From Ignelater luminosus (taxonomy: Eukaryota; Arthropoda; Insecta; Coleoptera; Elateridae), in the NCBI GenBank assembly GCA_011009095.1, contig VTPC01007391.1, forward strand, positions 1 through 64,000: 64,000 bases of DNA, written 5' to 3'. Shown piece by piece: positions 40,701 through 52,700 of this stretch. The first letter of the stretch is position 1, and each line of letters starts with the position of its first letter. A model generated the notes under the pieces. The model was not told where the DNA came from, did not search any database, and saw nothing but the letters and a program-made list of their open reading frames with translations. The translations under genes were made by a program, and so were the position numbers.

Positions 40701-43700
40701 AAAATAGAAAAAGTACCTGAGAATGACGCAAGATTATTATAATAAAAAATAAATATTGCATTCTGGATTATGCCCCTAGGACCAAGTACAAAGATACGTA
40801 TCTAATGAAACTAATAAAAACTATTCAAAGTACATATCTGGTTTACTGGAAAAATAGAATTTACTGTTAAATGTTAATTTAAGGTGTTACGGAGAAGAAT
40901 ATTATCATATTTGGACTGAAAAATGGTATTACTACAACATACAGGGTGAAACAGCAGCTTGTTTTTTGAAAATGGCGTTGTTACTTTTGTAAAAATACAT
41001 GTACAGCTTAGATATTTTTTGAGTGGAACACTGGGTATACTTTTAAGTTTATTTTTCTTGCATTTTACAATAATATAGCAATATTAATACTCTTGGCGCT
41101 AATTAATTGTTGTAAAAGGTCCAAAGTTCGCTATTGGTGAAGTCAGTCTTTGAAAATGATTACTGCGATTCTTTTACATAGAAAAGAAATACAATTTACT
41201 CAATTTTAAAATGAATTTCTTTATTGTTTATTTATTACTGATTACAACGATATAACATTATGTACCTTTAAATTTAACCTATCGTACAGTCTAGTAATTA
41301 TCCTCTTTAGCATTGTTATAGTTTCATTAGTTTTGAGTTTAGAAAATTCTAGAACAATATTTCCTAATGCTCTTTGATGGTGGCATGCTTCTATTATTCT
41401 CTAAAAGTAACAGTCAAATACCAATACCCTAATACGACCTGCATCCATCTTAGGATCACATTTTTAAGATATTGTATGCTGTGCAAATTTCCAGAAATAC
41501 CTACAGCATTTTCCAAAATTGATATATTCGACTATACAGGGTTGTAATTTTTTTGGCCTGTCTATAACTCATCATCAGTTGAAGCCAGAAAAAGTTCAAA
41601 GTCCTATTTGTATATAAGGATTCTCACTAGCTTTAAAAATGTTCAGAAATATACCAGGCGTTGCACTTAAAAATCAAAAGATAAGTGTCGCTATACAAAA
41701 ATAGTAAACATTGTAATTTTTCTCTCTTCTGCGGTTATAGATTAGATGATTTTAGAACGACTTTTTCCTACCATTTTTGCTATATCTTTAAAAAATGCTA
41801 ACGCCTGTGAGGATACGACGCTTAAAAATCCTTAGAAACAAATAAGTTATTAACTGTGCAAGAAAACTACAACAACCCTGTATATTGTTGGAAAGCTCTT
41901 TACGGTCTCCTAATGGTTGCTAAACTAGCTAACTATGGCTAAAATATTTCATCTAACTTAAAAATCATAGCTGGTATATAACTTTTAAATACCACATTGC
42001 TATATTATCCTGTGGTACTTGCCTGCCCTGTCGAAATGATAGTGGCGATTTTCATTACCTTGACAGGGAACGATTAGAAATGCTTTTGAAAAAATCAGAG
42101 ATTTAGAATAATTTTTATAACAGAGAAATAAAAGAAGATTGCTAAGTTTTTTTTTCAACCAATGGTCTTAGAATCAAGATAGTCAGTACAGTTTATTGCT
42201 TTATTTAAGAGTGGAACATACTGTAGATAGTGTACATGGTCAGTGGTATTTATAAAAGTGGTGAAATGTAGGAGAAACTTATTAGATTAATATACAAAAT
42301 CTAAACAAAATAAAAGCATCTGGGAATGCAAAGCATAACCAGAACGAACTCTGTTTTGCTTTTTCGGCGGCCATTTTGGCCATGTTTCCAAGATGATATA
42401 AAAAAACTAAAAATATACGTCTTGTCTTATCTTATTATTTGATGTAGAATACGATTTTAAAGTAAGGACAAAATTTTTGAAAATTTATAAATTTCGGCGG
42501 CCATTTTGACCATGTTCCCGAAGAGATATCAAAACACGAAGACACCACGTCGACTTTAGTTATTGATGTAGAACTCAAATCTGAAGTCAAAATTTAAAAA
42601 AAATTCGGACACACAGACTGCAAATTCAGTAACAACTCCTTTCGGAGTGCGTTGACCAGATAAGTCTTACACTTACTAGGATTAATTGTAGAACTTGACA
42701 TTTTACAAAAATTATAGAGCTACATCGAGACTGTTAGGTATAGACCTACATTGGAATCGTAACAAGAAAAGAACATTCAGAATTTTCAAAGTCAAATGCT
42801 AAATAAGGACAGCTCGTTAGATTTGGCGACGTCTTACAAGAAAACATCGAATGGTTTAGACTATCATAATGCTGATGTATAATTTGTAATCAGCATTGGA
42901 TAAGCAACAAGAATGCAAATTGTTCTATTTAGAAAAAACAGACCGCATGTGTTACTCTTTTATGGCACATCCTCTATAGTTGAAAGTAATTTTAGAAAGT
43001 ACTAGCAGTCTTTTTGTGCAACTTTTCCCAGTAACATTTTTCTATATTTCTTCAAATTAAGAACCTAACCTCTAGATACAAACCGTTGGAACACCGCAAA
43101 TACAGGGTGTCTCATAGTAAGCTTACATTGAACTTTGAACGAACAGATTAAAAACTGTACACACGCTAGTTATGCAACTAGTATAGTAACTTGTATAAAC
43201 CATGACTAAATAGACATATCCTTTTATTCTGTAAACCTTCTTGCAGTTTTTAAGAGATGTTTAGATTTTGTTGCCATAACTATGACCAATCAGGATTTTT
43301 ATTTTGATATTTTAAATTTAAAAAGGCTGCTAAAATTACGGAGTATGAACTTTTAAAGAATTAAAAAGGGGCAAAAGTATTTATTTGAGTTTAGCGATCT
43401 ATAATCATTGTAGCTACATTGTTTGCTTTCGAACCTTTTGTTGTTGAAAGATTTGTTTTTCTTCTACTTAACTTTATCATCGAATCAACTACCAGAATCA
43501 TATGTTTCCTGTTTATCACGCAGCACTAACTTTGCTTGATTTAGTAGGTCAGCAGCTTTAGACATCAACTCCCGCAGGCATCCTAGAGAAGCATCTCTCG
43601 ATATTTTAAGTGTTCATAAGCAGTTTTTAAAAATTCTTTATTTTGTAAAGAGCACATTTGCTCCAAACTATTTCTACCTCTTATCATCATGTTTAGCGTT

Positions 43701-46700
43701 GTTGCTGGTGCAAAACAAAATCAGCCGTTATAGAGAGTAAGTTTCTTCACCCACGACTGGTATCTTCAGAAGAAGTTAAATTGAACAGAATGAAGAAAGA
43801 ATTTGCCGTTTATTAAGCAGAGATGAGAATCATTTCCTTAGTAACTAATATTTTTGAAAAAAAGTTTTTTCGGGCAGTATTTTTTTGGTTTGTTATAGGA
43901 GCTCAACATGGGAGTCAGAATTGAATCTCTAGTAGAAAAACTAAAAGAGATGTAAGATGAAGGAGAAAAGTAAACTAAAGAAAGATAAAAATAGAATAAG
44001 GTTGGAATTAAAATTGGGGCTAAGTGTTTTACGGCAGGTAAAGTGTTTTCAGAGATATCTTCTAGGTTTGGTAACATGAGAAAAGTTCACTTCACTTCGA
44101 TTATTCCAAGGCTCATAAACAGTCACTTTTTCACTTTTCTGTCACGTTTTAAAAAGTTAGCCACTCTTTGTTGCTAATCTATGGTTGTAGACACTTTTCC
44201 TACTTGTTTGTGAATTACAATCACTTTTTCATACCAATTTTCGTAGCAATCCAGAATTTACGAAATTTGCATTATTCGTATCTGCTTTGTTTTTAAAATT
44301 CTCGCTGATTCGTCCTAAGTTCGTCATAAAAAAAAGTATTCTATCTATCTTGCTCTAATAATACTTATATGTAAATTACGTAATTGAAAATCTCTTCAGG
44401 TAAACCAAAAAGAGTGTTCTTTTTCTGAAAATGCTTTGGCCACTTTTAAGTCACTTTCTTGCAATTTTTAGTCATTTTGTTTTACTATATTCTTGTGAAA
44501 ATCTATTGTGAACCTTGTTATTCTTTAGAGTTTGTGAGAAGACCTGAAAAAGATTTTAGAGTATCAAATGTACCTGTACATTTTGCCCGACTGCTTACTT
44601 CTCAAACTCTCTCTACAAAAATTTGAAGCACAGGTCTATAGAGAAGATCTTCATTAGCTTGCAACCATCTCCTAAACGATGTAAGCGATCCAACTGGAGC
44701 GTCCTTCAATATGGTGCTGTATCTTCTGCCTCAAGTCACTGAAGTGATTAATAGAACGACAACGCGACGCGAAGTTGAAATAATGTCTTATCGTGTTTGA
44801 CTAATAGAAAAATCTTGAGAAGGTAAGAAGCCCATCCTTCTTGTCTTGCCATGTCTATTTTAGGCCAACGTGGAAAATAAATGCAAGGTTGTCTGGTATA
44901 TGCAAAAAAGAACTTCAAGGTATTATTTTCATGATAGATATAATATTTGTAGTAATGTCATTTTCAGTATTGACATGGAACTCCATATATATACCATTCA
45001 CATGGTAGGTTTGTAGTTACAGCATCATCTTACTCATTAATCTTGAAGGTGGTGCAAATGTGCATACTAAAACAATAGCGTATTATTATATAACCGTCAA
45101 AAGCTCTTCATATAACGATAGAACTACACAGGATTTCATTTTCTCATATCATGGAACCACTACCTTCTTACTCATAGATTTTGGTATACTCCAAAGTTTT
45201 GCATCACATTATTCTCTCTATAACTATAGGTCCTAATTAATTATTAAACAGCAAACAGAGTTTTAATTTGTGAATGAAAAGACTCTTACATCATCCATCG
45301 TTTTCCCTTATTTTGAACATCAGGTTCAGACTGGAGCTCACGTCGGTCCGAAATGACCTTCTTTATTATTAAGTGGCTACTTACTTTACATATTAGTAGT
45401 ATTGCTTGCTGGAGCGTGACACAAACGTCTTGTTTTTGAAATACTTTTATGTTAGAACGTTTTAAGACGTAGTTATCCAAATGGTCTGCATAAAATTATA
45501 TTATGTAAGTGAAATGTAGGAATTTATGCTACAAATAGCATATAAGAGTGCACGTTTGCTTTAGACAAAGGACTGAAGTAGTATAATAGAGGCAACTCAT
45601 CTTGCTAGACTCATGTGCGATTAGTGATCTTATAATCTCAAAAATGTTGTGACTGAGCAATTTCTATTTTGTTTTAAATAAATGCCTCTTACATCTAACA
45701 GCATTGTTTCTAGTGAGTTCTTAAGCGTACTAACTAGCTTGGTCCATCAACTGTTCTTCCTTTCTATTTCATGTCAAAATCACTATGCTAATATGCAAGT
45801 TCGGTTTGTTGCAGGATAGAGTCACTGATAAGAGTTGCAAAACCATAATTTTTTAATCTTTGTGTCCCGAAAGCTTTTACATTCTGTTAATTCTGTTTTC
45901 AGAACATTTCTAAAGACAGTAACGGCTTTTGCACTATCATACCATACTGATAAATTTGGTAAAAATGATACTTAACAAATTATATTTCACAAAATACAAA
46001 ATCCTGAACTAGAAAAAAAATCTTAAAAGTCAATTTTGGCTAACGTAAGTGTCGATATTTAAAATATTTTAAAATAATACTGGATACCCGACTGCTAGTC
46101 AGTTCAACAGCCTCAAATTTATTCTTTATGTCATTAGTATTGTCAGCCCATGAAAAATACATTTTCAACATAATTTACTAGGATGATGTTTTATATTCAG
46201 GAAGAGTTTTCACTAGTGTACAAACAAAATGATCATTGTTTTTATTTGTCATACAGTTATTGCAAATAACTAAAAAGTACTCATATCATATCAGAGTGTT
46301 CTCCTAAATTAATCTAATTTGTGCATTACTAATATATTTCTAAAATACACTTTTTAAAGATTCTACATTTACCATTTTCCTACTTTGTCTTTCGGTCTAG
46401 ATTCAGAAAATCTCCAATGGTCACTTTTTACTTATTGCTAGTGTCATCAATACAGCAAGTTCAAAATTCCCCCATTGAATTCAGTATCTAAATTACAATC
46501 TACACCAAAACATCGTTTCGTTAGCAACCTTGAAAAAATTACATGCACGAGTTTTGTTAGATCATCCATATGAATCGATTAAGAATATCTCACGTTTAAA
46601 TCTACCATCTACAAGAATACAACAAATTCCATTCAAAAATGAGTAATGTTGCACATAGAAAATGACACATTTTGTTTCTCTTTATAACATACCTAAAAAC

Positions 46701-49700
46701 CCAGAAGATGGTGGATTGCGTCTCAGTTGATTAGGTGAGTTTTTCTGTAAAAAGATCCATAGATCCCATAATGTTTTGGGATTTAATAGAAAAAATTTCG
46801 TCCTGCGATACTTCTTTCTATGTTCTAAATAATTAGGAAACAAATTAAATTCTGGTTGTTGATACCAGTCTTCTAGAGATGCTGTAAAATTACTAGGATC
46901 CCATGCTAGTAATGTAATATTTCTATAGAGCTCCGAATTTAAAAATTTAAATTCTGGTTTCGTTACTACTTGAGAATTAAGAATTCTAAATGTCGTTTTC
47001 TCTCCAACATCACTTTCATAACCTTCAGTTGGTGCATGGTTAAAACGCAGTACTAAATTGTGGGAATCTGAAAATAATAAAAACATCGTATTAAGTTGAG
47101 CAGAGGAAAATTTATTTTATGGAATTTTTCAACGTAAAACAGATTTTATAACCGCATTAGAATGTAATCGTAATACTAAATAAGAGTAGTATGCAGAAAC
47201 GGACTGGTTATTTGTATTCATTTCGTTTTGCAAAATAAAATTAGATTGTGTAATTATTGATTCCATTAGAAAATATTAGAAATCACTTACGAAAATGTTT
47301 GTTGAATTTTCTGAACGTATTTTCACCAAAGGACGAGTATCAATGGACATTTTAAAAAATGTGGTTTAATACTATTCTGTATAGGAGGTTCATGTTTTAT
47401 TTATTTGAATGCAGTGTAGTTTTGGTATTTTAATTTATTACTAACCTTGTTTAGAAAATAAAATTCCACCGTAAATCTCTATGCTGTTAACATAAATACC
47501 TACATCAGCGTTTTGTTTGATTGTTTTTTAAGTTGTCAATCCATTTGTTTGCGTTGGTGTTGCAATATGTAAAAGTATTCCGTCAAGAAATCTTCACAAA
47601 CAAGTAGGTACCTACGTCTTTAAGAACAAGAAGTGTAACTAAAAATATTTATAAAAACTGTGATTTCTAGCAGTTAATTATTTTAACATTACACGCTAAT
47701 AGTGGAAGTTGAACAATAAAAATTCAAATCAGATCCTTGAGATACTTCTCCATGTTTCTAATATAAAGTTACTTGTGTTTTGTCTACTGACAAATGTTAA
47801 AAGGAAAACACGGTGTTACAAATGGATCATACCCTGTAAACACTTGAGCAATGTCAGAAAACGATATAACTGAGTAAGTAAGGCCAGAAACTGCTTTAGA
47901 AACATGTAAAAGCTAGAAAACTCAAAGTTTTATCATTATTGTTTCTTCGAATTAATAGTCATTTGAGAAAATGGAAAAACCATAAACAAAAGCTCCAAGT
48001 AAATGATATGATAGGATGGATTCTTTCTAAAGAATTTTCAACTAGTATTTGACTCAGAATTGTCCTTTTCAATTTTGGAATTACAAGAAAAGTTGCAAAG
48101 AATTGTTGTCGAGCAGACGTTGCTCTTTGTAAAGCTACTTTTAGGCAAAACCCAATCCAAACCATTAATTTATTTGTATTCGAACAAGTCACATACCTAC
48201 ATGATAGTTTTAATAAAATCCAAACAGTTCCAGGAAAAATAAAACTTAAAAACTGCTGTGTCTGCTCGATAGAAAGACATCTACGTTGTGATTTGCCTTG
48301 TAACTTGCAATTTCTTAATTTGGACTTGTTAAAAAGTTGCTTTATAAAAAAAAAGAAAAAGAAAAAGTGAAAAAGCCACTATGGAGTAGAATAGTACAGT
48401 CAATAGTATATCGAGAAAAATCCTCTGCGACTTTTTTTTATAACTTGGAAAATTCTCTTAGTTTTATTTGGACTGATGAATTGGTAGCTTTATAGAAAAT
48501 TGTAAAGATCTTTTGAAAACAATGAAAGTAAGTAAAAAAAAAGTCACTATACCATCCTGGTAGTAGAAGGTTAGAAGTATATAGTGATTGAGATAATCAC
48601 TGCAACTCTCCATTAACTCGAGAAACAAAACTTTTAATTTGGACCTATCTCGCCTTCAGCAGATCTGGACCTAGAGGAAAACCGTTTTATTTTGGTTTTT
48701 CCAGTTTAGTCATCAAGACTGTACACACTAGATAATGTATCTATGCATGAACTACGTAGTTGGCATACAAAGGCACCAGGGCTCTTATAAAGGCAAATTT
48801 ATCAGGAGACACTAAGCCTAGAACCGATGTCTGATCTAAATAATTTAGTTATGATAGTCCGATTGTAAAATATTCTTTGCTGTTGTACGAGCCAATTCGG
48901 CCAATTTGGCTCCGGGGCCGTATATAGTCTTAAAGTCAATACAACGTTTTAAATATACATAATTTGCAGTTTTCGAACAAAACCACAAACAACAATCGTT
49001 AATACACAACTTGATTTGACTAAATCATTTATGAACCAAAAGTTTCATCTCCTAGTGATATTTCGTTTCCGTGATAAAGAACAATTGCTTGACGATTTTC
49101 TACACCAAATGCGACATAGATAGTCTTATATGGTATTTGTACTATTAACCCTTCTCAAGATATTAGAAACCAGTCGGAAAAACAAATGAGACACGGTGTT
49201 TTCCAGTTTTGTAATAGTCACAATCCCATCTCGATTTGACCTCCTTTTTCGAAAATGCAAACAAGACACAACAGACAATGGTTAAACAACCTTCAATTTT
49301 CCACAGCCAGCGAAGAGAATCCTATCTAGATACCTTTATGTATTGATATCCGAAAAATTAAAAAGAGACAAAAGACAACCGAATGCAACTATTGTAATCT
49401 TTTTACAAGGATTCCTTCTGTCTCATTCTCATATTTTGCAGCGATTGGTGAATATTTAGTACTTTCATTTCGATCTCTTTTGTTTTTGATATATTTTAAA
49501 ACTTTAAAGTCAAAACTAAATTGTTTTGGTGGATTTCTGTTCCAAAGCTAGTTCTATATGATAGATTTTCTAAATAAGCCAATTTAATTCGGGAGCCAAA
49601 TTTGCCCACCTCTGGTCTAGAAATCTCTTCTTTACAAATCTGTAGACGCAGCTCCCTTATTGCCCCACGGAAACAAAATTGTGAGAATTCTTGCATTACC

Positions 49701-52700
49701 TCTAGCAGCAAAAGCTTGAATGATAAAAGACTGAATTCACTAGACATGTACCCAATTGGAACAACAACCCTTAACTCCGTTTCAATATCTTCTCAAATTC
49801 CCTTTGCAAACCCAACTGACGGATCGTAATTTAACTATACCTACACCTAGCCCCTGAATGCCACGCTTTGGGGTTTCAGCAACTTTCTTCCTTTTCATCG
49901 TCAAGCGGCATTCCCATCGCTAGTTGTAATTATTTAGGATGTAGATCTATTGATCTATTAGTCCAACTTTGAACCGCTCGTTTTCCGTTTCTATTTGGAT
50001 GAAAATCTTTTGAAAGCAGAAACAATACTGAAATACAAGAAGAGCCAATTCAGACTACAATTAATTTAAACAAGAAGTGTTTAATAATTCATAATTGTAT
50101 GTAAAATAAATAATACTCCCAACTAATAAACATGCGGGTTTACATTTATAGCCCAGTCAATCTGTCATCAAAAAGGGGGGTTAGCTGGCATCAAATGGGA
50201 TAGTTCTGATTTTTATATAATGTTTCATATGGTTAGATCCTAATGATGAATCTAAATTTTCGTTATAAAATATCCAAAACCCTGCAAAATTTTAGACCTT
50301 TTTTTGGCGACTTTAATCCTAAAGCACTGGTTTCTCAGCCAAAACGATTCTATTCTGCCTTAAAGTCAACTAAATTTGCAACAATTTAGGACCAGAACGG
50401 CTTCTATAGGCTTGGTAGTTATCAAGATACAGTTCTTCAAAGTATTGCAATTTTACCAGACATCACGAAATTTTCGACCATTTTTCGGTTTTTGTCGATT
50501 TTAACCCTGAAGCACTGGTTTTTCGCCAAGCATGATTAGTCTTACTTTTAAAGGAAATTAAATTTGTGACTATTCAAGGCCAAAACGGTTTCATTAGCCT
50601 AATAGTTTTTAATTAAAACCTATTACAACATCTGAGCAACATCTAGATACGCGACCCTCTCGCATTACGAGAGATGAAGCAGATACAGAGAAGCTCAGAC
50701 ACTGGTTCTCTCAACACTCCTATTTTCTAAAACGGAATTGATCGTGTCAATAAGCAATAGACTTCTTGGAAGTGAAAATGTGAACTGCCACATGACTCTA
50801 GAGATTGGGTGGGAAGGTGTGTCAAAAGTTGTCAGCCAAAATTTGGAGTAAGTGAAATTTAGACGTAAAAATAAAATGGTATTGCTTTCTGCTGCTGTTA
50901 ATTCTATTACTGTTAGTTATAGAAACATGACAATCAACCCTCTCACACTCTTCCACAGGTTGTGCATTTTAAAACAGTCAAATGAAAATTTGAAACAATT
51001 TCTCACTTACGAACTTTTACTTTTTTCAGTGTCTTTATTCGATGAAGAGGGAATGTGTAAGAGTACCAAGTCTTTGTGGCTGGTGAGCATCTGCTTCACA
51101 AAGTTGTGTGGCCTCGAAGTGCTTTTCTCGGTTCGATAGCTGCAAGGTACATTCAAAACTTAAAACCTTACTGTAGCCGTGATTCTTGACGGCTATCCAT
51201 CAGATCAGCAAAGCTATACTAAGAGCTATGAACGTGTTCGTCGAGCGAAGGAACTCTCATACCCTGCTGCCATATTCAATGAAACAACCATTACTCAAGT
51301 TGTCCAAGAAAACTTTTTTGCAAATGAAGGAAACAAGATTCGTTGTATTGAAATGCTCAAGACATTTCTAAAAAAAAAGCTAAAGTGCAAGTGCAACAGG
51401 CAATCGAAGATGCCGATACGCTGATTGTGACCACTGCCATTTCTATGGCTTCTCAATATGACATTGTGACGATTGCTGGTGAAGACATGGATCTGCTAGT
51501 TCTCTTGACGGGATTGGAAAAATATCAAAAGAATATATTCTTCCAAAAATCTGGAAGAAGGAAATCTCCGGATGTTCATTACTCAACAACTTCCTTGAAG
51601 TGTGTGTCATCGGCTGAACATTTACTATTTATTCATGCATTCAGTGGATGCGACACCACATCTGTGCCTTTTGGGCATGGAAATATGAAATTTTTCTCGA
51701 CAATACAAGTCATACCTTAAGGAGAAGACTAGTGTTTTCCTTGACTCTGACGTTACACCTGAGAAGGTAGCTGAAGCGGGTGAGAGCTTCATAGTTGGGC
51801 ATAGTTGGGGGCAATTTAAGTCTAAACCTCAGCGATCTACGCAATCAGCTGTGTGCAAGGACTGCAGAAAAAACAAATTTTAACCTTGCGAGATTATCGC
51901 TAACTCGAGATGTTGCAAGACTTCACTGTCTGCAGTCCTACCACCAGGTAAAAACAAACTTTCTTCCTTTTCCTGGCTTTTAATTAATTTTTACGGTTGC
52001 TTTTCTCAGGTGCAAAAATGGTTGGGAATTGAGAAAAATTCTGCTGATTGAGGTTGGGTGGTTACCCCTCAAGGACTCACTCTTAAGAAGATGGAAAATG
52101 ATCCAGCCCCTGCATCCCTATTGCCATTAACATATTGCAGCTGCAAAAAGGGTTGCAGGAATGCCTGTAGCTGTAGGAGATCTGAATCTAAATATTCACA
52201 AGTGTGCATGAATTGCAGAGGTCAGTCATGTGAAAATGCTCCAGAACTTATTCTTGACGGTGATTTCCCATACCTCAACCTTGCATTAGAAGATTTAAAC
52301 AAAATTTCTTGGAAGGAGACAGATACAGTTTATGAAAAGACTGAAAAGTGGAGGAAACGGTCATTGAATAACAAAAAGAAAAAACATCTAGTGACAGTGC
52401 GTTGAAGGCCATTCTCGGTCCATTAAAAGATAAACCTCAAACGAGAATCAATTGTAATGACAATGTGACAAAACAATTCACCAGTCTACTTCTTGCATTA
52501 ATTTTAAACAATAACAATGCATAATAATTAACCAAACCATTTCTTTATGGAAAATGCTATCACCTATAACTCTTTTACTATTGAGTTTTGGACATACATG
52601 TATTAGGCATTTTCGACTTGAAATTACCCAAAGAACATACCTTTAAGCTATGGCAGTCGAGTCGCGGGACACCCTGTATAAAAATCAGAACTACTCCATT

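Larger units (their letters stand above)
34760..46692 (-). other. ST6Gal intron 2
   Basis: This is an 11.9 kb intron with donor GTATGT and acceptor TTCTTCCAG. It holds a GC-rich block at 35930-37010, a 344-bp inverted-repeat element at 41537-41880, and a tandem 130-bp repeat at 42363-42622. I see no further exon, and the conserved protein alignment needs none. Other stretches (37.0-40.9 and 42.7-46.6 kb) show nothing recognisable. Confidence 0.88.

Noticed and set aside
48889-48912. GAGCCAA/TTGGCTC inverted repeat
   Set aside because: A seven-base stem with no context; expected by chance in 64 kb.
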